A stretch of DNA of 64,000 nucleotides from Bacteroidales bacterium. Its GTDB lineage: Bacteria > Bacteroidota > Bacteroidia > Bacteroidales > F082. Position 1 is the stretch's first letter. Every line of letters starts with the position of its first letter. The notes under the pieces are model-generated. The model did not search any database. It was not told where the DNA came from and saw only the letters and a list, made by a program, of their open reading frames with translations. The DNA lies in assembly GCA_016936355.1 (NCBI GenBank), contig JAFGYB010000058.1, forward strand, positions 21,039 through 85,038, read 5' to 3'. Made by a program: the position numbers and the translations under genes. Of the stretch, positions 27,771-36,600 are shown one piece after another.

Positions 27771-29591
27771 TTAATCTTCCGTATCGGCGATGCCCATTTT
27801 TTTCATCAGGAAAGAGGCGTTCAGATTTTGTGAAATACCCTCTTTCAAAGTATAGTCAAACACCATTTCTTCACCGGTAATTTCCACCTCAAACCGTTTG
27901 TTGACGATGTGGTCGGGAAACACTTCGGCCAGTTCACCCAACGAAAGATCATGCGTCGCCATCAGTCCCGAAGCCTGGCGATGAATTAATTGTTTCAACA
28001 GTGCCCGTGACCCTTTTTGTTTGTCCTTAGAATTAGTGCCCCGAAGGATTTCATCCAGGATAATGAACAGCGGAATTCCTTCTTCGAGGCATTCGATGAT
28101 TTCCTTCAACCGCTTCAGTTCGGCAAAGAAATAGGAAGCTCCGTCCTGCAATGAGTCGGAAGTCTTGATACCTGTAAATAATTGAACCGGAGTAAAGGTT
28201 AATGAATCGGCCAGCACCGGGGCTCCGGCCATGGCCAGCAGCAGGTTTACTCCTACCGTTCTCAAATAGGTGCTTTTGCCTGCCATGTTGGCGCCAGTGA
28301 TCACCTGAAACTGTCCCCATCCCTTTAATGATGCCGGGTTCCCAACACAAGAATCTTCGCTGATAAAAGGGTGTCTCAGGTTTTCTCCTTCGAGTATAAA
28401 TCCCTGTTCTGACTGTTGCGGAAAGTGTGCATCAGGAAAGTTAAAGGCGAATCCGGCCCATGCATTCAATTCATCCAGCCGGGCCAGCTCAGCAAACCAT
28501 GCACTCAGTTCGGAACCGTATTCCTTTTTCCACTGCTCCAACCGCATCACCTGGAGAATATCCCACAGGAAAAACACATCCAGTAAAATGCCCACCAGGA
28601 AATTCAGGCGATAATCAAAAGCCTTTGAGATGGAAGCCAGTTTTCGGAACGCCTGATTGGCAGAAGCTTCTGCTCCTGCCAATGCCGATCGAACAGACAC
28701 CAGCAAATCAGAATGAAATTTCTGTTCCTGAATTTTTTCAAAAAGGGTGGCATAGGTTTCCAACAGTTCGGTTTGTTTTCCCAACAGGGCATGTTCCTTG
28801 TTGATTACCGACAGTTTGGGCATCAAATTGATCGTGGGCAACAGCAGAAAAATCCAGAACCAAGAATTACTCAGTACTCCTGCCAAAATCAGCCCGGTAA
28901 CGCTAAGACCAACCAGTGGATTGACCACCAACATGATATAATTTAGCAGGTTATGAAATGAAGTGTTGGAGGAATCGGCCCACTGTAAAAGTTTGGTCAA
29001 TGAGAGTTTATCCCGCATTTCATCCTGTCCCAACGCCTGAAATTCCTGTCGCCACTCCGGCAGGTTTTTTAGTTCCTCAATGGCTTGTTGCCGGGATTGT
29101 AAGGAATCTTTTCTGCTTAACGGATCTTTTAGAGTTTTTGACAACCGGTTTAAACCCATATGGGTTACGCAACGATCGATCAGTTGAAACAACGATCGTT
29201 TCCCAAACACATCCAGATCGCCAGCAAAGGGATGATCAGGCTCCAGAAACAGTTGTCCTTCATCCTTGCTTCCGGTATTGCCATCCATCAGCTCCAGCTC
29301 AGTCTGGTTGATTTTCAACAGCTGACCATTGCGCTGTTTTTCACGATACAAGCGAACATGTCGAAGGATCAGTAAAATAAACACGGTGATTCCGGTACCC
29401 AGCATTGCCGACAAAGCAACCCAACTGTCATAAACTGCCCCCAAATAAATACCTACAGCCGTGAACACGAAAACGGCGACACGCCACAGGGATGTTCGCC
29501 TGATCCGATCCTGAATATGCTGTCCTTCATTGGAAAACTGATTAATCCGTTGTTGATAAAAATCTGTGATGCGGTTTCTTTCCTGGGTCAT
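27771..29591 (-). CDS. Membrane-anchored MutS-family ATPase
   Basis: The 606-residue protein ends in a MutS domain V ATPase. The Walker A motif is in TGANMAGKSTYLRTVGVN (about 430-447), Walker B in PLFIILDEILRGTNS (about 507-521), and a helix-turn-helix-like C-terminus follows the LMATHDLSLGEL region. Unlike canonical MutS, it lacks the mismatch-recognition domain I. Instead it has two hydrophobic segments near residues 35-75 and another pair near 215-255, which predict membrane anchoring. Bacteroidetes commonly encode such proteins; their function is unknown to me and need not be mismatch repair. A relic of a homologous gene lies at 25471-25611. Confidence 0.88.
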   Translation of the reverse strand: MTQERNRITDFYQQRINQFSNEGQHIQDRIRRTSLWRVAVFVFTAVGIYLGAVYDSWVALSAMLGTGITVFILLILRHVRLYREKQRNGQLLKINQTELELMDGNTGSKDEGQLFLEPDHPFAGDLDVFGKRSLFQLIDRCVTHMGLNRLSKTLKDPLSRKDSLQSRQQAIEELKNLPEWRQEFQALGQDEMRDKLSLTKLLQWADSSNTSFHNLLNYIMLVVNPLVGLSVTGLILAGVLSNSWFWIFLLLPTINLMPKLSVINKEHALLGKQTELLETYATLFEKIQEQKFHSDLLVSVRSALAGAEASANQAFRKLASISKAFDYRLNFLVGILLDVFFLWDILQVMRLEQWKKEYGSELSAWFAELARLDELNAWAGFAFNFPDAHFPQQSEQGFILEGENLRHPFISEDSCVGNPASLKGWGQFQVITGANMAGKSTYLRTVGVNLLLAMAGAPVLADSLTFTPVQLFTGIKTSDSLQDGASYFFAELKRLKEIIECLEEGIPLFIILDEILRGTNSKDKQKGSRALLKQLIHRQASGLMATHDLSLGELAEVFPDHIVNKRFEVEITGEEMVFDYTLKEGISQNLNASFLMKKMGIADTED

Positions 29592-29821
29592 AAGAATAAA
29601 ATGTCTGACAAAATAACGAAGAATTTATTCTACTACGGAATAAACTGCTGTGCAATGTGAAAGTTCAAACGGGATCTTAACTTTCAAATTCCAGCTTCCA
29701 GTCCCTGTTTTTCTCAAAAAAAAATTCAAATCTTGAACATAATTCACATACATTTTACATATGTCGCTAAAACCATATTATTTTTACACCCTCATCTGAA
29801 ACAGATAACACACTATATAAC

Positions 29822-30661
29822 ATGAAGAAAAAACTACTTTTTTTATCCGCAATCATCCTGATGAATTATGGATTAACCTTTGCTCAGGAGGTTGAATTAA
29901 AAGATCCTTCCGTTTATGATTTTCAAAGCACTCTGGCTCCGTTTTCCTTCTCTACGACTACACTGACACCACAGGATTTGCCCTGGAGTCTGGCTTATGC
30001 CGGCAGTTACGGACAACAGGTCTCGGGCCCGTTCGGGTACGATGGCGTGGAACAACAAGTTTCGGTAATGGGGTATCTGGGCGGGCGTTTTACGCTGTTG
30101 GCCCATGCCGGTTTGGGCTTTCCGCGGGGAAACATTATCAATAGTGCCCAACAAGTGGAGGTGATCCGAAATTTTATTGGGGGCAAAAAATATGGTGGTT
30201 TTCGTCTGGGTATTGGGCTGGGGGCCAACCACGATTACAGTAATGTGATTTCTGCACTGGGCCGGGTGGTTATTTCTTATGACCAACCCAGATTAAAGAT
30301 AGCAGGAAATTTGTTGTTTGAAAAAGCTTTTGCTGCTGACCGCGATAAGATCGATATTATTACGAGCCTTGGTGTTCAGTATCGGATTACCACAGCTTTT
30401 TACGCCGGACTGGAAGCGGTTGGTGAGGATCTCGAAGGTTTGTGGAATCCCCAGGAAGCCGAAGGTGGCGCCCGTATTTTAGTTGGGCCTTCGCTGAACC
30501 TGGTGCCCAATAAATCCCGTTTTTCCTTTTCCCTTTCCGGGGGACCGGTCATGTATGCCACACGTAGTGCAGAATCCAACCCAACCGCCATTCGGGAATT
30601 GCCATTTGAGAACGGACTGACCATCCGTGCCCGTGTGATCTTCAAACTCTCACAGAACTAA
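29822..30661 (+). CDS. Secreted / outer-membrane-type protein, function unknown
   Basis: The 279-residue protein has a standard signal peptide (residues 1-21, cleaved after TFAQ). The mature part is rich in alternating aromatic and small residues, such as GYLGGRFTLLAHAGLGFP, YGGFRLGIGLGANHDYS and GGARILVGPSLNLV, a pattern of an outer-membrane beta-barrel with short strands. I do not recognise a named family. It stands between the MutS-like gene (divergent) and a tiny membrane protein. The upstream 230 bp (29592-29821) is AT-rich and holds the promoters of both divergent genes, but I see no consensus box there. Confidence 0.75.
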   Translation: MKKKLLFLSAIILMNYGLTFAQEVELKDPSVYDFQSTLAPFSFSTTTLTPQDLPWSLAYAGSYGQQVSGPFGYDGVEQQVSVMGYLGGRFTLLAHAGLGFPRGNIINSAQQVEVIRNFIGGKKYGGFRLGIGLGANHDYSNVISALGRVVISYDQPRLKIAGNLLFEKAFAADRDKIDIITSLGVQYRITTAFYAGLEAVGEDLEGLWNPQEAEGGARILVGPSLNLVPNKSRFSFSLSGGPVMYATRSAESNPTAIRELPFENGLTIRARVIFKLSQN

Positions 30662-30729
30662 CGGACAAAATGGAAGAGTATTTATAGTATCAAGGTAAAA
30701 TTCAAACAGGTTCAATATTAGGTATCTAT

Positions 30730-30737
30730 TATCTTTG
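30730..30737 (+). promoter_or_regulatory. -7 box TATCTTTG for the small membrane protein
   Basis: TATCTTTG matches the consensus and predicts a transcript start near 30744. This rules out the upstream in-frame ATG at 30742 and supports translation from 30784. Confidence 0.5.
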
Positions 30738-30783
30738 TGGTGTGGATTTGTCCGCAATTTTTTTAAACCTAAAACCACAAAAT

Positions 30784-30969
30784 ATGAACACTGTTTTTTG
30801 GGATATCCTTTTCATCCTTCTGCTTGCCGCGGTCTTACTTACGTTGATTTATTTGGATTGGATGGATTTTGTTCTGAAATTCCCTTTCATTATGATCTTA
30901 ACAGGCTATTTTATCGGACGGTATACTACACACTTAATCAACAAACAGGTCGCCAAGAAACAAGTATAG
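30784..30969 (+). CDS. Small two-helix membrane protein
   Basis: Starting at ATG 30784, the 61-residue product is nearly all hydrophobic: one helix at about residues 5-25 (VFWDILFILLLAAVLLTLIY), a second at about 30-50 (FPFIMILTGYFIGRY), and a basic tail (INKQVAKKQV). The -7 box at 30730-30737 argues against the longer 75-residue form from 30742. No family is recognised. It could be a regulator or subunit of a membrane complex, but neighbours give no clue. Confidence 0.6.
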   Translation: MNTVFWDILFILLLAAVLLTLIYLDWMDFVLKFPFIMILTGYFIGRYTTHLINKQVAKKQV

Positions 30970-30990
30970 GCAGAAAGGAGTTACCCCATT

Positions 30991-31659
30991 TTAACCGTGT
31001 ATCAAAACGGTGCCGCAATAAATGCTGTCGGAGATTCCTTCTTCATTTACAATGCCCAGCAAGGCTTTCTGTTTGACAAATACCAGATAGCAGGCCACTT
31101 CTTTGCCCCGAAAGTTTTTGGACAACTTAATCTCGGCTTCTCCGTCTTTTCGGCGTGCTGCATCCAGCCTGTAATCTGATAATTTTTCGTCAATACAGCG
31201 AACAACCACCAGTGCTTTGTCCTGTTCACGTCCCTCAGGGATGGCCTCTGATACATTCCAAAAGAACTTCACAGTATCATTGGAGGCAGCTCTAGCTGCT
31301 GCTTTCACATTGCCGGGCAAAGTTCCCCTGCTCACCAGTACGCTGGATGGATTTACTTTTATTTCAGGATAATTTCCGATCAATGCCGATTTCATATTGT
31401 ACGACATGGCTGCATTGTATGCTGATTTGTCGGCAGTATAGGCACCAAAACCCAGTCTCAGAAACTCTTTAAGGGGTAGCAAGAATTCCTGAGTATTTAC
31501 GAAACGCATGCGCTGAGCTAACTGCTTCTCCGTATTGGGATGATTCACTTTATCGGGTCTTGTGCGGATGTAATAACCATCTTTCCAGCGACAACCCACA
31601 AGATTGCCCAGTTTCCCTGTAAACGGCCCCTGGAGATTGTTGTTTTTTAATCGTGCCAT
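30991..31659 (-). CDS. DUF6266 family protein
   Basis: The 222-residue protein starts MARLKNNNLQGPFTGKLGN and continues with GCRWKDGYYIRTRPDKVNHP, the recognisable N-terminus of Bacteroidetes DUF6266 proteins. There is no signal peptide or membrane segment. The rest is predicted as mixed alpha/beta with no motif I can assign (FLLPLKEFLRLGFGAYTADK in the middle). The role of the family is unknown to me. The gene is monocistronic with a promoter -7 box at 31703-31710. Confidence 0.8.
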   Translation of the reverse strand: MARLKNNNLQGPFTGKLGNLVGCRWKDGYYIRTRPDKVNHPNTEKQLAQRMRFVNTQEFLLPLKEFLRLGFGAYTADKSAYNAAMSYNMKSALIGNYPEIKVNPSSVLVSRGTLPGNVKAAARAASNDTVKFFWNVSEAIPEGREQDKALVVVRCIDEKLSDYRLDAARRKDGEAEIKLSKNFRGKEVACYLVFVKQKALLGIVNEEGISDSIYCGTVLIHG

Positions 31660-31702
31660 GCTATTCTTTTGTTGTTCCTGAACACTGTTGAATGTGATTT
31701 TT

Positions 31703-31710
31703 CAAAGATA
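31703..31710 (-). promoter_or_regulatory. -7 box TATCTTTG for the DUF6266 gene
   Basis: The minus strand TATCTTTG matches TAnnTTTG and lies 43 bp upstream of the ATG at 31659. Confidence 0.5.
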
Positions 31711-31824
31711 CTGAATCTTTTCTAAATAGTTAGTTTCTTCTAAAAAAAGACCTTATAAACGAAGAAGGTACGGAAAAAGTAAAAATTTAATACGAAGAAA
31801 TATTTTAATGAATGATCCGGTTTC

Positions 31825-32004
31825 ATGTGGTTTAGAAAACAAGAAACCAACCCGGATATTTGGCAACCTTCCAAACTGACCGATTTCGAACACTTGATGC
31901 TGTCAGGCGAACACCTTTCCAGAATCAATATCAGCGAAATAGAGCCAGGAAGCACTGCAAAGATCTGTAAAAGAGTTGTGTATAAAAAATGGCACAGTTC
32001 ATGA
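31825..32004 (+). CDS. Possible 59-residue ORF of unknown function
   Basis: Within the 31660-32170 gap, the plus strand has ATG at 31825 and TGA at 32002-32004. The product is polar and not low-complexity (LTDFEHLMLSGEHL, then INISEIEPGSTAKICKRV). The second segment faintly recalls the start of a FeoA-like domain, but it is too short to claim. It precedes a strong terminator at 32089-32123, so a small transcript here is plausible. A minus-strand frame overlaps it and looks less protein-like. No promoter box was found. Low confidence. Confidence 0.25.
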   Translation: MWFRKQETNPDIWQPSKLTDFEHLMLSGEHLSRINISEIEPGSTAKICKRVVYKKWHSS

Positions 32005-32088
32005 TTTAGCAAATCCGACCCGAGGAAAAATTGAGGGATCTCGTTCTTTTTTAGGGTTGAGCAACGAATAGCTACATTCTCATTACTT

Positions 32089-32123
32089 CCGGCAGCCCGG
32101 GTTTCTGGGTTGCCGGATTTTTT
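32089..32123 (+). terminator. Intrinsic terminator upstream of the efflux operon
   Basis: CCGGCAGCCC (32089-32098) pairs with GGGTTGCCGG (32107-32116) over 10 bp with one G-T pair, followed by A and six T (32118-32123). It ends whatever is transcribed from the 31700-32080 region, and its T-tract touches the presumed -33 box of the next promoter. Confidence 0.8.
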
Positions 32124-32150
32124 GAATCGGAAGAGAACCCTGGAATTTTG
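32121..32150 (+). promoter_or_regulatory. Candidate promoter of the MacAB-like efflux operon
   Basis: TTTG at 32121-32124, 18 bp, then GAATTTTG at 32143-32150 (one mismatch to TAnnTTTG). It lies 20 bp upstream of the ATPase ATG. The -33 box overlaps the T-tract of the upstream terminator. Confidence 0.45.
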
Positions 32151-32170
32151 ACACAGAAAAATCAGAACAC

Positions 32171-32896
32171 ATGATTCAACTGAAAAGCATTCATAAATCG
32201 TACGAAACCGGAAAGAACAGCCTGCATGTGCTGAAAGGGATCGATCTGCATATCAAAGAAGGGGAGCTGGTATCCATTATGGGTTCATCGGGTTCGGGAA
32301 AATCCACCTTACTAAATATAATAGGAATACTGGACAATTACGACAAGGGAGATTACTATCTGAACGGAACTCTGATGGCTAATTTGAGCGAAAACAAAGC
32401 GGCCTACTACCGGAACCAAATGCTTGGATTTGTCTTTCAGTCGTTCAATTTGATTCCCTTTAAGAATGCTGTGGAAAATGTAGCTCTTCCACTTTATTAT
32501 CAGAAAGTAAACCGGAAAAAAAGAAATAAACTCGCCCTTGAATACCTCGATAAAATGGGTCTGGCCGACTGGGCTGACCACTTACCTTCGGAACTTTCGG
32601 GCGGACAGAAGCAGCGTTTGGCTATTGCCCGCGCCATGATCACTCAACCGAAAGTAATTCTGGCGGATGAACCTACCGGAGCGCTGGATTCCAAAACTTC
32701 ACTGGAAGTCATGGATCTGTTGCGCGAACTCAACAAACAGGGTATTACCATGCTCATCGTAACCCACGAGCAGGATATTGCCGAAACCACCGATCGCATC
32801 ATTCACCTGAAGGACGGAGTCATAGAATATGATGCCAACGGAACAGAAATGAAAGAAAAAGTAATCAAAGCCATCGTAGAAGAAAAAGTAGGATGA
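32171..32896 (+). CDS. ABC transporter ATP-binding protein (MacB/LolD type)
   Basis: The 241-residue ATPase has Walker A GSSGSGKSTLLNIIG (about 38-52), the Q loop in LGFVFQSFNLIPF, signature LSGGQKQRLAIARA (about 140-153), Walker B VILADEPTGALDS and the switch histidine in LIVTHEQDIAE. It resembles the MacB/LolD/FtsE class, which works with FtsX-like permeases that move substrates from the periplasmic side. It overlaps the next permease gene by 4 bp. Together with the permeases and the adaptor it forms a MacAB-like exporter. Confidence 0.93.
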   Translation: MIQLKSIHKSYETGKNSLHVLKGIDLHIKEGELVSIMGSSGSGKSTLLNIIGILDNYDKGDYYLNGTLMANLSENKAAYYRNQMLGFVFQSFNLIPFKNAVENVALPLYYQKVNRKKRNKLALEYLDKMGLADWADHLPSELSGGQKQRLAIARAMITQPKVILADEPTGALDSKTSLEVMDLLRELNKQGITMLIVTHEQDIAETTDRIIHLKDGVIEYDANGTEMKEKVIKAIVEEKVG

Positions 32897-34128
32897 TATT
32901 CGAAAGAGACAACTGGCAGGAAATTTTCAGTACGATCAACAAAAACAAGTTGCGTACTTTTTTAACGGGCTTCAGTGTTGCCTGGGGGATCTTCATGCTT
33001 ATTATTTTGCTGGGATCGGGCAACGGTTTGCAGAACGGTATACACCACCAGTTTGAAGACGATGCCATCAACAGTCTGTGGGTCTTTTCCGGGCAAACTA
33101 CCAAGGCTTATAAAGGGATGAATGCCGGCCGTCGGATCCTTTTCAACAATCAGGATTACCAAAAAGTAAAAAACAGCGACGCGTTTATTGATCATGCTTC
33201 CGGTCGTTTTTATTTGGGAAGTAAGGTCATCAACTTCAAGAAGAACTATGGTACCTATGATATTCGTGCGGTCAACCCCGGACATAAATACATCGAAAAA
33301 ACCAACATCACTCAGGGGAGGTTTTTGAATGAATTCGACAATAAAAAATTTCAAAAAGTTGTCGTGATCGGTGACATCGTTCGGAAAGATCTCTTTAAAA
33401 AAGGGGAAGAACCGTTGGGACAGTACATCAATGTGGGGCGGATTCCTTTTAAAGTGATCGGAGTTTTTGAAGATGCCGGGGGGGAAGGGGAAATGAGAAA
33501 AGTCTACATCCCTATTTCAACAGCCCAGCGCATTTTCAACGGAAACAACCGCATTCACCAGATGATGATGACTGTGGGCAATGCTTCCTTGAAACAGACC
33601 AAACAAATTGAGAAGGAAATCAGAACCCAGCTGGCTGCCCTGCATCATTTCGACCCGGATGATTCCCGCGCCATCCGCATCAACAACAACGTGGAAAACT
33701 ACAAACAGTTTCAGAACCTTTTTCTGGGTATTAAAATCTTTATCTGGATCGTGGGAATCGGAACCATCATTGCCGGAATCGTAGGCATCAGCAACATTAT
33801 GATGATCGTGGTAAAGGAAAGAACCCGGGAAATTGGTGTACGCAAAGCACTGGGTGCTACTCCTGTTTCGATTATCGGACTGATCTTACTGGAATCAACC
33901 GTCATAACCAGTTTCGCCGGATACATCGGGCTGATGCTGGGTGTGGGATTGCTGGAGCTGATCAATAAATACATGCCCGCTTCCGACTTTTTCAGGAATC
34001 CGGAAGCCAATATTCAGGTGGCACTGACAGCTATGTTGTTGTTGATCATTGCAGGAATCATCGCCGGATTCATTCCGGCTAGGAAAGCAGCCTCCATTAA
34101 ACCCATTGAAGCATTAAGAGACGAGTAA
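32893..34128 (+). CDS. ABC transporter permease, MacB/FtsX-like (first)
   Basis: The 411-residue protein shows the MacB-type layout: one N-terminal membrane helix (about 18-40, FLTGFSVAWGIFMLIILLGS), a large periplasmic domain (about 45-275) and three C-terminal helices (about 285-400). The FtsX motif VVKERTREIGVRKALGATP is at about 309-327, and the C-terminus reads IPARKAASIKPIEALRDE. It follows the ATPase with a 4-bp overlap and is paired with a homologous but distinct permease (34140-35408), so a heterodimeric membrane part is likely. Confidence 0.92.
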   Translation: MIFERDNWQEIFSTINKNKLRTFLTGFSVAWGIFMLIILLGSGNGLQNGIHHQFEDDAINSLWVFSGQTTKAYKGMNAGRRILFNNQDYQKVKNSDAFIDHASGRFYLGSKVINFKKNYGTYDIRAVNPGHKYIEKTNITQGRFLNEFDNKKFQKVVVIGDIVRKDLFKKGEEPLGQYINVGRIPFKVIGVFEDAGGEGEMRKVYIPISTAQRIFNGNNRIHQMMMTVGNASLKQTKQIEKEIRTQLAALHHFDPDDSRAIRINNNVENYKQFQNLFLGIKIFIWIVGIGTIIAGIVGISNIMMIVVKERTREIGVRKALGATPVSIIGLILLESTVITSFAGYIGLMLGVGLLELINKYMPASDFFRNPEANIQVALTAMLLLIIAGIIAGFIPARKAASIKPIEALRDE

Positions 34129-34139
34129 AAATCTAACGC

Positions 34140-35408
34140 ATGAAATTTTTTGACCTTGACAACTGGCAGGAAATCTGGATCGCACTGAAAAAAAACCCGG
34201 TGCGCACGTTCTTCACGGCGTTTGGTGTGTACTGGGGCATATTCATGCTGGTGATGATGCTGGGTTCGGGTACGGGACTGAAAAACGCCGTCTATCAGGG
34301 ATTCAGTGATTTTGCCACCAACAGTTTCTTTATGTGGACCCAAACCACATCCATGCCTTACGAAGGTTTTAAGCGGGGACGACGTTTCTTTTTTGAAAAC
34401 AGCGACATCAAAGCCATTCGGGAAAATGTTCCCGAAGTGAAGCTACTGGCACCCCGGTTGCGCGGAGGCGGATTCCGTGGTGCAAACAATGTAACCAAAG
34501 GGAAAGAAACCGGGGCGTTCAATATCTTTGGTGACTATCCCGATTTTTTCAAAATTGACCCCGTGGAAATGCTCTCCGGTCGGTTACTCAATGAAAACGA
34601 TATCAGGGATTACCGAAAAGTAGCCGTCATTGGTCAAGCGGTGGTGAAGAGTTTGTTTAAAGAAGAAGAGCAACCCATAGGAGAATACATCCGCATTCAG
34701 GGAGTCTATTTTCAGGTCATCGGCACTTTCAAATCCAAAAAAACAGGACCGCAGGCAGAAAATGAGAACAACAATATTTTCCTTCCTTTTACCAGCATGC
34801 AAAGAGCGTTTAATTATGGCAACCGGGTGTTTTGGTTTGCTGTCAACTCACAGGACAATATTCCTGCATCGGTAACAGAGGAAAAAGTGGTTGCCCTGAT
34901 GAAAAAGCGTCACCACATCAATCCCCAGGATGATCAGGCCATCGGTCACTTCAATCTGGAGAAAGAGTTTAGAAAAATGAGCGGCCTGTTTGGCGGCATC
35001 AACGGCCTGGTCTGGATTGTGGGGATCGGAACCCTGCTGGCCGGTGTGATCGGTGTATCCAACATCATGCTGATCATTGTGAAGGAACGTACAAGAGAAA
35101 TCGGGGTTAAAAGGGCTTTGGGTGCCCGGCCTATGCACATTATTTCGCAAACCATTCTGGAATCCATTACACTGACAACCATTGCCGGTTATGTCGGACT
35201 GGTAATTGGTGTGGGATTTCTGGCACTCATTGACAGCCTGCTGGTGAAAAGCGGAGCCGGAACGGAATTGTTCCTGCATCCGGCCATCAGTTTTAAAGTG
35301 GGCATTACGGCGCTGGGCATCCTCATCTTTGCCGGTGGACTTGCAGGACTGATTCCTGCCAAACGGGCCGCAAGCATCAAACCCATCGAGGCATTAAGAG
35401 ACGAATAA
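34140..35408 (+). CDS. ABC transporter permease, MacB/FtsX-like (second)
   Basis: The 422-residue paralogue of the upstream permease has the same layout: an N-terminal helix (about 20-40, FGVYWGIFMLVMMLGSGTGL), a periplasmic domain and three C-terminal helices. The motifs IVKERTREIGVKRALGARP and IPAKRAASIKPIEALRDE match the first permease. Both genes also begin with an LDNWQEI/RDNWQEI segment. It begins 11 bp after the first permease. The clear divergence of the periplasmic domains suggests the two copies are functionally different subunits rather than recent duplicates. Confidence 0.92.
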   Translation: MKFFDLDNWQEIWIALKKNPVRTFFTAFGVYWGIFMLVMMLGSGTGLKNAVYQGFSDFATNSFFMWTQTTSMPYEGFKRGRRFFFENSDIKAIRENVPEVKLLAPRLRGGGFRGANNVTKGKETGAFNIFGDYPDFFKIDPVEMLSGRLLNENDIRDYRKVAVIGQAVVKSLFKEEEQPIGEYIRIQGVYFQVIGTFKSKKTGPQAENENNNIFLPFTSMQRAFNYGNRVFWFAVNSQDNIPASVTEEKVVALMKKRHHINPQDDQAIGHFNLEKEFRKMSGLFGGINGLVWIVGIGTLLAGVIGVSNIMLIIVKERTREIGVKRALGARPMHIISQTILESITLTTIAGYVGLVIGVGFLALIDSLLVKSGAGTELFLHPAISFKVGITALGILIFAGGLAGLIPAKRAASIKPIEALRDE

Positions 35409-35467
35409 AACTTTGCATAAAATCCCGGAAACGGGCTGAAAAAAGAAACAATTAAAAAATTAAAAAC

Positions 35468-36550
35468 ATGAAATCTTTTCTGAAAATTCTGGTCGTTTTT
35501 CTGGTACTGGGTGTCTTCGGCTATACCCTGTACTATTTGTGGGAAAAATCCAAATCCAAGCCTGTTGTGTATCAAACAGAAAAGCCAAAATATTCTGACA
35601 TCATACAAAAAACGGTTGCGACCGGATCGGTGGTTCCCCGAAAGGAAGTGGAAATCAAACCGGTGGTATCGGGGATTATTTCCGAAGTTTATGTGGAAGA
35701 AGGGGATATGGTAAAAGCCGGTGATCTGATTGCCAAGATCAAGCTGATTCCCAACATGATTACACTGAACAATGCCGCCTCAAGAGTGGACCAGTCCAAG
35801 ATTAATCTGGCGGATGCAAGGCGAAATTTTGAACGACAGGCCGAGTTGCTGAAAAAAGGAGTAATTGCCAAAGCCGATTACGATGTGTACGATACCAAAT
35901 ACCGCATAGCTCAGGAAGAATACAAAACGGCCGCTGAAAATCTTCAGTTGATCCGTGAAGGACAGATCAAGAAATCCGGTTCACCCACCAATACGCTGGT
36001 ACGATCCACAATTTCGGGAATGGTTTTGAAAGTGCCTGTAAAACAAGGAACTCAGGTGATTGAAGCCAATAACTTCAACGCAGGAACCACCATTGCCACG
36101 GTGGCGGATATGAAAGATATGATCTTCCGGGGAAAAATTGACGAAACCGAAGTAGGCAAAATCAAAGTAGGTATGCCGTTGATATTAACCATCGGCGCAA
36201 TTGATGATGCCAAATTCAATGCTGTACTGACTAAGATCGCCCCAAAAGGGGATGAAGAAAACGGAGCCATCCAGTTTGAAATCGAAGCCGATGTCAAATT
36301 GCAGCAAAATCAGTTCATCCGCTCCGGGTACAGTGCCAATGCCGATATTGTACTGCAGAAAGCCTTGCATGTGCTGTCGATTCCGGAAAGGTTGTTGCAT
36401 TTTGAAGGTGATTCGGTTACCTACGTGGAGGTTCAAACCACTCCCGATACTTTTGAAAAAAGAATCATCAAAACAGGACTGTCAGACGGAATCAATATTC
36501 AGGTTGTTTCCGGGCTGACCGAAAAAGACATTGTTCAAATTCCGCAGTAA
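35468..36550 (+). CDS. Efflux periplasmic adaptor (MacA/HlyD/RND-type membrane fusion protein)
   Basis: The 360-residue adaptor has an N-terminal membrane anchor (about 7-26, ILVVFLVLGVFGYTLYYLWE). A lipoyl/barrel-sandwich half follows (VPRKEVEIKPVVSGIISEVYV and EGDMVKAGDLIAKI), then a coiled-coil hairpin (about 95-165), the second lipoyl half (RSTISGMVLKVPVKQGTQV) and a beta-barrel/membrane-proximal domain. It would link the inner-membrane ABC complex to an outer-membrane channel. No TolC-like gene lies nearby, so that component must be encoded elsewhere. It is 59 bp after the second permease in the same operon. Confidence 0.9.
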   Translation: MKSFLKILVVFLVLGVFGYTLYYLWEKSKSKPVVYQTEKPKYSDIIQKTVATGSVVPRKEVEIKPVVSGIISEVYVEEGDMVKAGDLIAKIKLIPNMITLNNAASRVDQSKINLADARRNFERQAELLKKGVIAKADYDVYDTKYRIAQEEYKTAAENLQLIREGQIKKSGSPTNTLVRSTISGMVLKVPVKQGTQVIEANNFNAGTTIATVADMKDMIFRGKIDETEVGKIKVGMPLILTIGAIDDAKFNAVLTKIAPKGDEENGAIQFEIEADVKLQQNQFIRSGYSANADIVLQKALHVLSIPERLLHFEGDSVTYVEVQTTPDTFEKRIIKTGLSDGINIQVVSGLTEKDIVQIPQ

Positions 36551-36600
36551 AACAACTATCTACTTCATATAAAGTCTGCAAATTATAAATAAAAGAACAA

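Noticed and set aside
31740..32012. Minus-strand 90-residue frame in the gap before the efflux operon
   Set aside because: It is hydrophobic low-complexity sequence opposite a more ordinary plus-strand ORF, with no start context or promoter, so I did not call it.
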